Assembly: GCF_015668515.1 (NCBI RefSeq)
Contig: NZ_JADPFO010000001.1
Coordinates: 770,823-834,822 of the forward strand
From: Paraclostridium tenue
GTDB lineage: Bacteria > Bacillota > Clostridia > Peptostreptococcales > Peptostreptococcaceae
Length of the DNA stretch: 64,000 bases
Direction: 5' to 3'
Below are positions 32,802 to 42,824 of the stretch, in pieces (the first letter of the stretch is position 1; every line of letters begins with the position of its first letter). The notes under the pieces were generated by a model. It was not told the origin of the DNA. It worked only from the letters and a program-made list of their open reading frames with translations, and ran no database searches. Both the position numbers and the translations under genes were made by a program.

Positions 32802-34379
32802 CTACTCCTTTGTATATGGGATTTTAAATCTAAATGTTGCTCCTCCCATTTTATTATTAAATGCTTTTATATCTCCCTTATGTGCTTCAACAATTGATTT
32901 ACATATAGCTAGTCCAAGACCTATACCTCGTTTTTCCAAAGATTTTCCCTTACTCTTTGTATAAAATCTATCAAATATATGAGGTAAATCTTCTTCTTTT
33001 AATCCACTTCCTTGATCCTCTACTTCAAATTGTATATAATTTTCTACTTTACTAACCTTTACTTTTATTTCTAAGTTTTCTGGTGTATGTCTTATTGAAT
33101 TATCAATTAAGTTCATAATTACTTGCTCTATTAATAATCCATCTACATTTACGATAATAACTTCATCTGGAAGTTCTACAATTATTTTTCGTTTATTTGA
33201 AAACCTCTTTACTCTATGTATAGCTTCTCCCACTATTTCTTCTACTACTTCTAAGCTTTTCTTAATTTCTAATCTATCTTCATCTACCCTAGTTATACTT
33301 ATTACATTTTCAATAGATCTAGAAAGCCAACTTGCATCGTCATAAATATTATTTATAAGTTCTTTTTTAATTTCTTCATCAATATCTTTATAATTTTCTA
33401 AGATTACAGAAGAAGATCCTATTATACCTGTAATAGGAGTTCTTAAATCATGAGAAATTGATCTTAGTAAATTACTTCTTAATCTTTCAGTTTCAGCATT
33501 TAAATTTGCTATTCTTGTTTTTTCAAACAAATTTTCTCTTTCAATTGCAAGAGCAACTTGAGTAGCTATTGATTCTAATAAAATTTTTTCATTTTCATCT
33601 AATGCTATACCATCAGAACAAGCTACTCCTATTACCCCTAAAATAGAATTTTGACCTTTTATAGGATAATTAAAAACTTTTGTATCTTGGTAAATGTCAG
33701 TATTTATACCAGTTTCCCTACCCAAATCAAAGGCTTTTTTAAATGCCTCTATCTCTAATGTAGATTTAAATAATTTATTATCATCTTCATCTTTATAAAT
33801 ATTTACTACTTGATTATTCAAGTTACCATCCAAATCTGATATTGAAGTAGCTATTGATTTGTTTAATATATTCATCAAACTTATATTACATATATCTACT
33901 ATTTCATTTTTATTTCGTGATTTTAATAAATTCTTTATATTTTTATATAAAATAATTATCCTTTGTTCTCTCATATTAGATAACATAACTTCTTTTTTTA
34001 TCTTTGAAGTTAGTGTACTTGTTATTATAGATGATATAAGCATAATAATAAATGTTATAGGATAATCAGCCCTATAAGCTAAAAATGTATAATAAGGTTC
34101 TGTAAAAAAGAAATTAAATGATAATACTCCTATTATTGAAGCTAATATTCCATATAAGTATCCTTCTGATTTAATAGAAGAAAATAATACTCCTAATAAA
34201 AAGATTAAAATTATATTGGATTCATTTAAATCTATTTTCTTAAAAAATAAAGCTACTATAGTAGCTATACACATTATACAAACTATCTTAAATATATTTT
34301 TTAAAATTTCTTTTTTTGTATATTTATTTTTACTGTAATTTATAGAAAATATATCATCCTTTATTTTCTCACAACTCAT
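32802..34379 (-). CDS. KdpD-like sensor histidine kinase lacking the N-terminal KdpD/USP part
   Basis: A 525-residue kinase. Residues about 27-125 form four membrane helices of the DUF4118 type with the typical SFNFFFTEPYYTFLAYRADYP segment of KdpD. A GAF-like region (about 150-285), HisKA with SISHDLRTPITG (His 310) and a HATPase (NLIDNSIRHTP, FEVEDQGSGL, RGIGLGLAIC) follow. Full KdpD has an extra about 370-residue N-terminal part that is missing here, so c-di-AMP or USP sensing through it is unlikely. It is probably a potassium or turgor sensor for the trk genes. Confidence 0.9.
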   Translation of the reverse strand: MSCEKIKDDIFSINYSKNKYTKKEILKNIFKIVCIMCIATIVALFFKKIDLNESNIILIFLLGVLFSSIKSEGYLYGILASIIGVLSFNFFFTEPYYTFLAYRADYPITFIIMLISSIITSTLTSKIKKEVMLSNMREQRIIILYKNIKNLLKSRNKNEIVDICNISLMNILNKSIATSISDLDGNLNNQVVNIYKDEDDNKLFKSTLEIEAFKKAFDLGRETGINTDIYQDTKVFNYPIKGQNSILGVIGVACSDGIALDENEKILLESIATQVALAIERENLFEKTRIANLNAETERLRSNLLRSISHDLRTPITGIIGSSSVILENYKDIDEEIKKELINNIYDDASWLSRSIENVISITRVDEDRLEIKKSLEVVEEIVGEAIHRVKRFSNKRKIIVELPDEVIIVNVDGLLIEQVIMNLIDNSIRHTPENLEIKVKVSKVENYIQFEVEDQGSGLKEEDLPHIFDRFYTKSKGKSLEKRGIGLGLAICKSIVEAHKGDIKAFNNKMGGATFRFKIPYTKE

Positions 34380-34460
34380 TTTATCCCCCCTTTTAGTAAT
34401 TTATTATACTAAATTATAAAAGTAATTATATTAAAATACAATATTTGTATTTTTGCATAA

Positions 34461-34508
34461 AAAAACATTTAAAATAAATATGCACTCTACTTATTTTAAA
34501 TGTTTTTA
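34461..34508 (-). terminator. Terminator of the TPR protein gene
   Basis: Near-perfect 17-bp hairpin (AAAAACATTTAAAATAA / TTATTTTAAATGTTTTT) just past the stop of the minus-strand TPR gene; T-rich on both strands. Confidence 0.75.
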
Positions 34509-34513
34509 ATATA

Positions 34514-34903
34514 TCATACTTTAACTAATCTCCCTATATTATTTTTATCATAAACTAAATTATAATTTATTTTATCATTTAAGTTAATTTTATCTCCATA
34601 GTCAATATCTTCTGAATTGTAAAAGAAACTACTTATTCTTTCTAAATTTTTACTAGCAGCTTTAAATGTTGGATCTAATGCATATGATGCTCTATAATGT
34701 CTTCTTGCTAAATTTAGATTATCTTGTAACTCATACATAATTCCTAAAAGGTTATGCCCTTCTGGCTTAGAGAAATCTTTTATAATAATATTTTGTATAT
34801 GTTTTTTAGCTGATATATAATCATATATTTTTAAATAATAGATTGCTTTATTCATTTCTTCTTTGTAATAATCAGATTCACAATTAATAGCTAACATATA
34901 CAA
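34514..34903 (-). CDS. Small TPR-repeat protein
   Basis: A 129-residue protein with two TPR-like repeats (AIYYLKIYDYISAKKHIQN and NLLGIMYELQDNLNLARRHY followed by ALDPTFKAA). AAGGAGGG precedes the ATG. It is immediately upstream of the kdpD-like gene on the same strand but separated by a terminator. Likely a protein-interaction adaptor; no partner is evident. Confidence 0.75.
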   Translation of the reverse strand: MYMLAINCESDYYKEEMNKAIYYLKIYDYISAKKHIQNIIIKDFSKPEGHNLLGIMYELQDNLNLARRHYRASYALDPTFKAASKNLERISSFFYNSEDIDYGDKINLNDKINYNLVYDKNNIGRLVKV

Positions 34904-35221
34904 CCCTCCTTATCAACTTTTTTATAATTATTAGTATAAGAATTTTCATATTAATATGGTATTAAGATATACAACTAAAAATAAAGATTTTGTTAATTTA
35001 TATATCACAAAACTGCAATTAAAATGTAAATTAATATAATTACAAAAAAAGAGTTAGTAAAATTACTAGCTCTTTTTTTGTTTAAATGTCATAGTAGCTA
35101 TAATAAAGCCTATTTATATACTAATTTGTAAAACGAAATTATTTATCTTCTAAAGGGAATTTTTTAATTTTACAAGAATTCTTTATATGATTGTAAATTT
35201 TAATATTATTGGGGGGTTTTT
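34904..35221. other. Divergent intergenic region with an orphan terminator
   Basis: Contains promoters for the TPR gene (minus) and the permuted oppA (plus), and a strong hairpin terminator at 35044-35080 (AAAGAGTTAGT/ACTAGCTCTTT, T7) that belongs to no visible gene. It may mark a lost gene or a short leader or sRNA. Confidence 0.5.
35044..35080. terminator. Orphan hairpin terminator upstream of permuted oppA
   Basis: Arms AAAAAAAGAGTTAGTAA / TTACTAGCTCTTTTTTT, T run on both strands, with no gene ending nearby on either strand. Nearly the same hairpin closes yvrJ at 29306. Confidence 0.75.
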
Positions 35222-36892
35222 ATGTTATTAAAGAAAAAAGCGTCAATATTTCTAAGTACTATGTTTATATGTAGTTTAGTTTTAACGGGTTGCAGTTCTA
35301 CAAATGAAGAAACTAAATCTTCTAAAAAAGCAGATCCTTTTAAAGTCCTTGAAAATGAAGATGCCAGAAAAGCTATAGCTTTAGCTATAGACAAAGAACA
35401 AATGACAAATATAATACTTAATGATGGGTCAAAACCTGTTGATAAATTTGTTCCTGATAATCTAGCTTTTAATGAAAAGGGTGAAGATTACAGAAATGTA
35501 GCAGGAGAAATGGGTTATTCTCATAATGATGAAGAAGCTAAAAAAGTTTGGGAAAAAGTAAAAAAAGAAATTGGTTTTGATTCTGTAGAATTTGAATTTT
35601 TAACTAGTGATACAGAACAAAGTGGAAAAATAGCTGAATTTATTCAAGCAGAGCTTCAAGATGCTTTAGAAGGAGTTACTGTAAAAATTCAGCAACTACC
35701 TACTAAATTAAAAACTGAAAAAGGTTCTAATGGAGATTTCCAATTATCAATTGCAGGTTGGGGAGCTGATTACCCAGACCCACTTACTTTCTTAGAAATA
35801 TATTATCCTGAAGTTGGAAGATATGCTATAAATGTAGGATATAAAGATACAGAATATAAAGATTTAATAACAAAAGCAAAAGGATCTACTACAATAGATG
35901 AAAGCTGGGAAAGTTATTCAAAGGCTGAAAAAATATTATTAGATAGTGCTTTTATTACTCCTTTATACCAAAAAGGTGGAGCTTATTTAGAAAAAGAATA
36001 TTTAAAAGATGTGGTTAATTATTCATTTGGTCCACAAACTTCATATAAATGGGCTAAGTTAAGTAATGGTAAAAAAGAAGTAAATACTACTTCTAGTTCT
36101 GATATATCTTCTATGGATACTGCTAAAGCTTCAGATTCTACATCTTTTGAAGCTATAAACAACGTTATGGAGGGATTGGTAAGAGTTGACAGTAAAAATG
36201 AATTAATTCCAGGTATGGCTGAAAGTTGGGAAAAATCAAGTGATTCAAAAACTTGGACTTTTAAAATAAGAAAAGATGCTAAGTGGTCTAATGGTGATCC
36301 TTTAACTGCTAAAGACTTTGAATATTCATTTATAAGAAATTTAACTCCTGAAACTGCTTGTGAGTATGCTTATGTTATGTATGATATACAAGGAGCTGAA
36401 GATTTTAACTTAGGTAAAAATTCAGATTCAAGTACTGTAGGTGTAAAAGCAATAGATGATTATACTTTAGAAATAAAATTAAATAGACCAGTAAATTATT
36501 TTGATCAACTTATGGCATTTCCTGTATTCTTCCCTGTAAATAAAAACATGGTTGAAACTTATGGAGACAATTACGGAACTGATAAAGATAAATTAGCTTT
36601 TAATGGACCTTTCGTTATGGATAGTTGGAAAATGGAAGATCAATATGGCTTAAAGAAAAATGAAAATTACTGGGATAATAAAACTGTTAATTTAGATAAA
36701 GTTAATTTTAAAATAGTAAAAGATATTAATGCAGCTGTAAACTTATATGAAACTGGAGAAGTAGACAAAGTTGCTATAGCTTCAGAACATGTTGATAAAT
36801 ATAAAGATAGTAAAGAGTTTAAAACTATAAAATATGCAACTTGTAATTTCCTTATGGTAAACGGTGGAAACCCTCCTAAAAATAAAAAATAA
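35222..36892 (+). CDS. Circularly permuted OppA-like peptide-binding lipoprotein
   Basis: A 556-residue lipoprotein: signal peptide and lipobox LTGC (Cys 24). In ordinary peptide ABC-transporter binding proteins (SBP_bac_5), the mature N-terminus carries a block like SSDISSMDTAKASDSTSFE, and a block like NEDARKAIALAIDKEQ comes after the middle. Here the order is swapped. Residues 40-280 are the normal C-terminal half (NEDARKAIALAIDKEQ at 45-60 through YKWAKLSNG), and residues 283-549 are the normal N-terminal half (SSDISSMDT through CNFLMVNGGN). Each half looks complete, and the total length is normal. The gene stands alone, with a strong ribosome site and terminator and no permease genes beside it. 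It is an open frame, not a frameshift artefact. Confidence 0.9.
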   Translation: MLLKKKASIFLSTMFICSLVLTGCSSTNEETKSSKKADPFKVLENEDARKAIALAIDKEQMTNIILNDGSKPVDKFVPDNLAFNEKGEDYRNVAGEMGYSHNDEEAKKVWEKVKKEIGFDSVEFEFLTSDTEQSGKIAEFIQAELQDALEGVTVKIQQLPTKLKTEKGSNGDFQLSIAGWGADYPDPLTFLEIYYPEVGRYAINVGYKDTEYKDLITKAKGSTTIDESWESYSKAEKILLDSAFITPLYQKGGAYLEKEYLKDVVNYSFGPQTSYKWAKLSNGKKEVNTTSSSDISSMDTAKASDSTSFEAINNVMEGLVRVDSKNELIPGMAESWEKSSDSKTWTFKIRKDAKWSNGDPLTAKDFEYSFIRNLTPETACEYAYVMYDIQGAEDFNLGKNSDSSTVGVKAIDDYTLEIKLNRPVNYFDQLMAFPVFFPVNKNMVETYGDNYGTDKDKLAFNGPFVMDSWKMEDQYGLKKNENYWDNKTVNLDKVNFKIVKDINAAVNLYETGEVDKVAIASEHVDKYKDSKEFKTIKYATCNFLMVNGGNPPKNKK

Positions 36893-36898
36893 AAATAT

Positions 36899-36938
36899 TA
36901 AAAAGGACTATGATTTTTAATCATAGTCCTTTAAATAT
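36899..36938. terminator. Convergent terminator between oppA-like and ABC exporter genes
   Basis: Hairpin AAAGGACTATGAT / ATCATAGTCCTTT with a 5-7 nt loop. It overlaps the stop codon of the minus-strand ABC gene. Confidence 0.8.
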
Positions 36939-38750
36939 ATTTTCCCCGACTTCTTCTTCAAACTGCTTAACATATAATGAATAATAATATTTCTTTTGTT
37001 TTAATAGTTCTTTATGACTTCCCTTTTCTACTATCTTACCATCTCTAACAACCAATATAATATCTGCTTTTCTTATAGTAGATAATCTATGAGCAACTAA
37101 AAAAGATGTTCTATCCTTAAGTAAGTGAGAAATAGCATTTTGAATAATTTGTTCTGTTTCAGTATCTATAGATGAAGTGGCTTCATCAAGTACAAATATT
37201 CTAGGATTTGCAAGAACTGCTCTAGCAAAAGATATAAGTTGCTTTTCTCCTGTTGATAAATTAGAACCACCTTCTCCTACCTGAGAATCATAACCTTTTT
37301 CCATATTCATAATTATCTTATGAGCTGATACTATTTTAGCTGCATTTTCTACTTCTTCATCAGTTGCATCAAGCTTTCCATAACGTATATTTTCTTTTAT
37401 AGTTCCTGAAAATAAATGTGGATTTTGAAGAACATAACCAATATTATTGTGTAACCATAACTGAGATCTTTCTCTATAATCTTTTCCATCTATTAATACT
37501 TTTCCTTTAGTAGGTTCAAAAAATCTACAAGCTAAGTTTACCAAAGTACTTTTACCTGAACCAGTTTCACCAACTAATGCTAGCGTAGTTCCTGCTGGTA
37601 TTTTAAGATTAAAGTTTTCATAGATATATTCATCTCCATCAGGATATTTAAAATATACATCTTTAAATTCTATATCACCTTTAATTTCTTCCCAATTTTC
37701 TTTTTTAGGATTAAATGAATCTCCATACTTTTTAATTACTTCTTCACTATCAACTATATCCGGAGTTTTTTCCAACAATCCAAAAACTCTTTCTATATTT
37801 GCTTGAGTAGCTATAAATTCTGATATGTTTTTAGCTAATTGTTGAATTGGTTCAAATATACTTATTGCATAAGATATAAATGCTGATAATGTACCTATTT
37901 CCATTAAATCGTTTATAACTAAGTTACCACCTCTATCAAGAACAAATGCCACAGCTAGTGAACTAAAAAATAGTATAATTGGCATATATATAGCATTTAA
38001 TTTTGTAGCTCTTATACTTGTTTTATACATTTTATCTGTTATTTTAGAAAAATCCTCTAGGTTTTTATCTTCTATTACAAGTGTTTTAGAAGTAATAGAG
38101 CCTGTTATTCCTTCGTTAAATGCTCCCGTTATTTTTGAGTTTATTTTTCTTACATCTCTATTTACATTTAGTATTTTATTTTGAAAGTAAACTGTAAGTA
38201 TTGCTATAAATGGTACTATTGCTATTACATACATAGCTAGTTTTGCATTTAGCATAAACATTGCTATAAATACTCCTAATACATAAGTAATAGACCAAAA
38301 CAAATCCACAAGTCCCCATGCTACCATAGACCCGATTTTATTAGTATCACTCATTACTCTAGCTATTATATATCCTACTGGTGTAGTGTTATAATATGAA
38401 AATGAAAGTTTTTGCAAATGCATAAAGGTAGCTCTTTTTAAATCCTTACCTATGTTCATTTCTAAATACATTGAAAGCCTTGTAAATATTATTACAAATA
38501 TTACTTGTAAAACTATGGCTAGTATATATACAATTACAAAATTATTTATTCCTTTTGTACTCATAGGAGTTATAAAATTATCTATTGCATACTTTTGAAA
38601 TATTGGAAACATTACGTCTACAAATGCAACAAATAAGTTTGCTAATATAGCACATATAAAATGTAATTTGTATTGTTTTAAAAACGGATTTAGCTTTTTC
38701 CATATATTTATAGAAAAACTTCTTTTATATTCTTCTTCATCAAAACTCAT
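36921..38750 (-). CDS. ABC exporter half-transporter (subunit 2)
   Basis: A 609-residue type IV ABC exporter: six membrane helices (about residues 25-320), then the nucleotide-binding domain with Walker A GETGSGKST, signature NLSTGEKQLISFARA and Walker B IFVLDEATSSID. The signature LSTGE is degenerate compared with the LSGGQ of its partner, typical of heterodimeric exporters. It overlaps the partner gene by one base (ATGA). Substrate could be drugs, lipids or peptides. Confidence 0.92.
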   Translation of the reverse strand: MSFDEEEYKRSFSINIWKKLNPFLKQYKLHFICAILANLFVAFVDVMFPIFQKYAIDNFITPMSTKGINNFVIVYILAIVLQVIFVIIFTRLSMYLEMNIGKDLKRATFMHLQKLSFSYYNTTPVGYIIARVMSDTNKIGSMVAWGLVDLFWSITYVLGVFIAMFMLNAKLAMYVIAIVPFIAILTVYFQNKILNVNRDVRKINSKITGAFNEGITGSITSKTLVIEDKNLEDFSKITDKMYKTSIRATKLNAIYMPIILFFSSLAVAFVLDRGGNLVINDLMEIGTLSAFISYAISIFEPIQQLAKNISEFIATQANIERVFGLLEKTPDIVDSEEVIKKYGDSFNPKKENWEEIKGDIEFKDVYFKYPDGDEYIYENFNLKIPAGTTLALVGETGSGKSTLVNLACRFFEPTKGKVLIDGKDYRERSQLWLHNNIGYVLQNPHLFSGTIKENIRYGKLDATDEEVENAAKIVSAHKIIMNMEKGYDSQVGEGGSNLSTGEKQLISFARAVLANPRIFVLDEATSSIDTETEQIIQNAISHLLKDRTSFLVAHRLSTIRKADIILVVRDGKIVEKGSHKELLKQKKYYYSLYVKQFEEEVGENIFKGL

Positions 38751-40600
38751 TATTTTTCACCTCCTGTATCTTCATTTAAGGTGTCTATTACTTCATTTTC
38801 TACACTTGATTGCATATCGTAAACTTTTTTGTATAATCCATTTGTTTTTATTAGAGATTCGTGATTGCCACTTTCTATTACTTTTCCATCATCTAAAACT
38901 ATAATATTATCACAACTAATAAGCGTAGTTATACGATGAGATATTATTATTACCGTACTGTCTTTTACATGTTTTTTTAGTTCATGTCTAATTTTTGCAT
39001 CTGTTTCTGTATCTACTGCAGATAGTGAGTCGTCAAATACTATTACTGGACTATTTTTTATTAATGTTCTAGCTATGGCTACTCTTTGCTTTTGTCCACC
39101 AGATAAAGTTACTCCTCTTTCTCCTACTATAGTGTCATAGCCTTTACTAAAACCTAGTATATTCTCATGAACATGTGAAACTTGAGAAACGTGTTTTATA
39201 GATTCAAAGTTTTCAATTTCATCTATTTTAGATGCTATATTTATATTTTGTTTTATAGTTTTTGAAAATAAGAAAGGCTCTTGTAGCACTACTCCTATGT
39301 TATGTCTTAAATAATCAAGCTTTATATTTTTTATATTTACTCCATTTATTAATATTTCCCCACAATTTTCATCTAAATTGTATAATCTGTTTAATAAATG
39401 TACTATTGTAGATTTTCCAGAACCAGTACCTCCTAAAATACCAAAGGTACTTCCTTTTTTTATTTTAAATGAAACATCTTTAAGTACAGGTTTAGTACCG
39501 TAGTAATCAAATTTTACATTTTTAAATTCTATATCACCATTTATATCTGGAGTAATAGCATCTTCATTATCTTTTTCTTCCTCTGCATCTAAAATTTCTT
39601 TAATACGATTTATAGATACTCCTGCTTTACCCATTTCTGAAATAATTCTTCCAAGAGACCTTACTGGCCAAACTAGCATAGAGTTATAGAATATAAATGC
39701 TAAAAGTTCTCCTAATGTTAATGCTCCTGAAACTGTTTCAAAGCATCCAAATACAACTATAGACATAACTTGAAGTCCTGAAAATAAATCGCCTATACCC
39801 CAATAAAAACTTAGTACGTGACCAAGCTTAATCCATAGTCTTGAAAATCCTATATTTTTTTCATCAAATCTTTCAATTTCATAAGACTGTCTACCAAAAG
39901 CTCTTACAACTCTTACTCCTGTAAAGTTTTCTTGTACAAGTGTTGATAGCTCACCTTCTGCTTCATCTGCAACCTTAAACTTTTTTTGTATAAGGCTATA
40001 AAATATTACAGAATAAGCTATTACTATTAATATAAAAACTACTGCTATTAAGGACAGTTTTACATTCATAGAAAACATTAATGTAAGAGAAATTGTTATT
40101 AGAAAAATTATTCTTATAAATTCTAGTAATTGGATTCCTAGAAAGCTTTTTACTACTTCCATATCAGATGTACATCTTTGGATTATATCTCCTGTTGGAT
40201 TTTTCATATGCCAGCTAAATGGAAGTCTACTTATATGATTGTATAATTTATCTCTTAAGTTTTTTATAGTACCATCTGATGCTTTTGCCATATATACCTT
40301 GTAAAAGTAGTTACATATTCCAGATAAAACTGAAAATACTACTCCTATCGTTGCAGGTATATATAAATTTTGTCTTAAAAATTCTCTTCCGCCTAAATTA
40401 TCTATTGTATTTAACATGTAACTAGGTAAATTAAATGGTGTATTTCCAATTATAGAATCCACTGTAATTCTTATTACTTGTGGAGTAAGGTAGTTAAATA
40501 TTATTCCTAATATAGTGGTTATTACTGCTATAACAAAATACTTTTTAAGTCCATTTGTATATTCTATTATCATTTTTACTTTGCTTTTATTTTCTTTCAT
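38750..40600 (-). CDS. ABC exporter half-transporter (subunit 1)
   Basis: A 616-residue ABC exporter with six membrane helices, Walker A GGTGSGKST, canonical signature TLSGGQKQRVAIART and Walker B VIVFDDSLSAVD. The Walker B is followed by Asp instead of catalytic Glu (FDDS), so this half has the non-hydrolysing site while the partner carries VLDEATS. Together they form a heterodimer like BmrCD or TM287/288. AGGAGG precedes the ATG. First gene of a two-gene operon. Confidence 0.92.
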   Translation of the reverse strand: MKENKSKVKMIIEYTNGLKKYFVIAVITTILGIIFNYLTPQVIRITVDSIIGNTPFNLPSYMLNTIDNLGGREFLRQNLYIPATIGVVFSVLSGICNYFYKVYMAKASDGTIKNLRDKLYNHISRLPFSWHMKNPTGDIIQRCTSDMEVVKSFLGIQLLEFIRIIFLITISLTLMFSMNVKLSLIAVVFILIVIAYSVIFYSLIQKKFKVADEAEGELSTLVQENFTGVRVVRAFGRQSYEIERFDEKNIGFSRLWIKLGHVLSFYWGIGDLFSGLQVMSIVVFGCFETVSGALTLGELLAFIFYNSMLVWPVRSLGRIISEMGKAGVSINRIKEILDAEEEKDNEDAITPDINGDIEFKNVKFDYYGTKPVLKDVSFKIKKGSTFGILGGTGSGKSTIVHLLNRLYNLDENCGEILINGVNIKNIKLDYLRHNIGVVLQEPFLFSKTIKQNINIASKIDEIENFESIKHVSQVSHVHENILGFSKGYDTIVGERGVTLSGGQKQRVAIARTLIKNSPVIVFDDSLSAVDTETDAKIRHELKKHVKDSTVIIISHRITTLISCDNIIVLDDGKVIESGNHESLIKTNGLYKKVYDMQSSVENEVIDTLNEDTGGEK

Positions 40601-40802
40601 GTGTATCCTCCTTTCTTAATCAAATAAGTTATTGTTATATCTTTAAGTCAATAATAATATATATATAATATTTTATTTCTATATGTAGAAAAAAATACCT
40701 TTCTACTCTCTTTTAGGGTAATTTTTATTATAATTTGAATATATTTTAAATAATTATCTAAATTTATTAAACATGAGAAGATATAATATTAAACATTTGT
40801 TA

Positions 40803-40855
40803 CAAAAAAAATTTAACCACAATAATCATATAATTTTAATTATTGTGGTTAAACT
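40803..40855 (-). terminator. Terminator of the M4 protease gene
   Basis: 15-bp hairpin (TTTAACCACAATAAT / ATTATTGTGGTTAAA); on the minus strand followed by eight T residues, about 29 nt after the protease stop. Confidence 0.85.
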
Positions 40856-40883
40856 TTCTAATACTTATATTTAAACTTTTTAA

Positions 40884-42422
40884 TTAGTTTACTCCAACTT
40901 CATTCCATGCAGCTTGAACATCATTAGCTTCTTTATCTCCATAAAGGTCTTTTGCTGATTGAATTAAAGCATGGCTAGCATCTGAGAAATTTGATTGTCT
41001 TGTTAAATATTTAGTAAGAGCTCTGTAATAAATTTTTTCAGCTTTTTCTTTTCCTAATTTAGTTATAGTATTATATGCTGCTTTATTAGGAATACCACTA
41101 TTTATATGAACTCCTCCATTATCAAAATCCATACCATAATTTCTATATTCACTCATATGTTCTGGTTGATTATATTTTTTAGGGTCTTTTAAATCTCTTA
41201 TAGCTGTATTAGGTGTTTTGTATAAATCTTCACCCATTGTCCAGTCATCACTATCTACAAAATATCCAAATACATCTGAAAAAGACTCATTTAAAGCTCC
41301 TGGTTGATACTTATAAACTAAGTTAGCTGTTGCTGATGTAACTCCATGTGTAATTTCATGAGCAACAACATCATCTGCTGCTGAGAAATAATTTTCATCA
41401 GCTTGGTTACCATCTCCATAAATCATCTCTGTTCCAATCCAAGCAGCATTACTCCAACTTTCACCTGTCTGTGGGTCTGGTACATGTACATAAGAGTATA
41501 TATCTGACCCTTTATCATCATAACTTTCTCTATTATGAACATCTTTATAATATTTATAAACTTTATCTGCAAAGTAGTGAGCATCTACAGCTGCTTTGTC
41601 TTTTTCACCATCAAAATGATTTTTTATATTAGAGATAATACTTCCTACTATGCCATCATTATTAAAGCCTTCAAATGCTGCAGTAGCTATTTTACCTTTA
41701 TGAGTAGTATCTATTAAATAGTACTTACCTCCATCTTCTGTTATGTTTAAAGGTGATCTAACTTGTCCATTTGCTCCTACTCCAGTTCCTGTTGTTTGAG
41801 TTGCATTTTCTATGATATTTTGTTTTTCAACTATATTTCCATTTTCTGCATCTACTTTAATATTCCAATGAGCTGGTTCTGGTACAGTATATGCTATATC
41901 TAAACTGTAAATTGCTCTATTGCTTTGTTCATCAACAGCAATTTTAGCTTCTTGCACAACATCTTTTCCTGATAAATTTTTAACTTCATCACGTGATTTT
42001 CCTATTGCTTTAAAAGCTAATTCAATAGCTTTATCTTTATCTATTTTAGTTTGGTTTTTGACTTCCAATTTACCTTGATCTAAATCCCCATTTACAAAAA
42101 CAACTTTACCTGACTTATCAGTATGTATTTTAACTTCTGCTGCGTCGGCAAAATATCCATTAGCTTTAGGCTTTAAAGTATAGTGAGTAAAGCCTAATTC
42201 ATCTTTTTGTGTATCTACTAATTGATACTGATCAGAGTTATTTTTTATGCTATATTCATCTGATACATTTTTTAAAACATCTTTTAAATCTTTGTCTGAT
42301 TTCACATTATATGCTTGTGGTAAATCTTCTTTTGTTTGACTATCTGCATAACTTACTGAAGGTGCTAAAAAACTAAGAGTTAATCCTGCTACTGTTAAAA
42401 TTGCTATATTTTTTTTAATCAT
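40884..42422 (-). CDS. Thermolysin-like (M4) secreted zinc metalloprotease
   Basis: A 512-residue pre-pro-protease. Signal peptide 1-26 (cleavage near SYA-DS), FTP and PepSY propeptide domains (about 30-205), then catalytic domain from about residue 212. Zinc site HEITH at 355-359 with the third ligand Glu in GALNESFSD (near 379), and a catalytic-His region NGGVHINSGIPN near 435. AAGGGAGA precedes the ATG. It is likely autoprocessed and exported to degrade host or environmental protein. A single-gene unit with a long AT-rich upstream region. Confidence 0.95.
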   Translation of the reverse strand: MIKKNIAILTVAGLTLSFLAPSVSYADSQTKEDLPQAYNVKSDKDLKDVLKNVSDEYSIKNNSDQYQLVDTQKDELGFTHYTLKPKANGYFADAAEVKIHTDKSGKVVFVNGDLDQGKLEVKNQTKIDKDKAIELAFKAIGKSRDEVKNLSGKDVVQEAKIAVDEQSNRAIYSLDIAYTVPEPAHWNIKVDAENGNIVEKQNIIENATQTTGTGVGANGQVRSPLNITEDGGKYYLIDTTHKGKIATAAFEGFNNDGIVGSIISNIKNHFDGEKDKAAVDAHYFADKVYKYYKDVHNRESYDDKGSDIYSYVHVPDPQTGESWSNAAWIGTEMIYGDGNQADENYFSAADDVVAHEITHGVTSATANLVYKYQPGALNESFSDVFGYFVDSDDWTMGEDLYKTPNTAIRDLKDPKKYNQPEHMSEYRNYGMDFDNGGVHINSGIPNKAAYNTITKLGKEKAEKIYYRALTKYLTRQSNFSDASHALIQSAKDLYGDKEANDVQAAWNEVGVN

Positions 42423-42824
42423 TTAAATCCATCTCCCTTGTTAAGTTTTTATTTAGTCAACATTTGATATCAATTCTGTACTTAAGTAATGGCAACTTGT
42501 TTCGTTTGTAAATATTAATTAAGTCTTCAGATTGATATTTTTTTACTTTTAATTATAAAAAATAAGATAAATATTTCACAATTAAAAGTAAATTTTAATA
42601 CAAATATTTTTTATATTAATTGTTTAAACAACAAATTAATACTTTTTAAATTGTATATTTTTATTTATCTTACTTGTAAAAATTGAAAATTAAAGATTTG
42701 TTTCAGATTTAAAAGATTTTGTATACAAAATTTTTATTTTGTTACTTAAAACATAATTATGTTGGTTCTTACAATATAAATACTATAAAGAGATAGTTAG
42801 ATTGTCAACTTTTTTCATAAGTAA

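Noticed and set aside
35222-36892. Simple pseudogene or frameshifted oppA
   Set aside because: The frame is uninterrupted, has a signal peptide, lipobox, ribosome site and terminator, and both halves are complete but in exchanged order.
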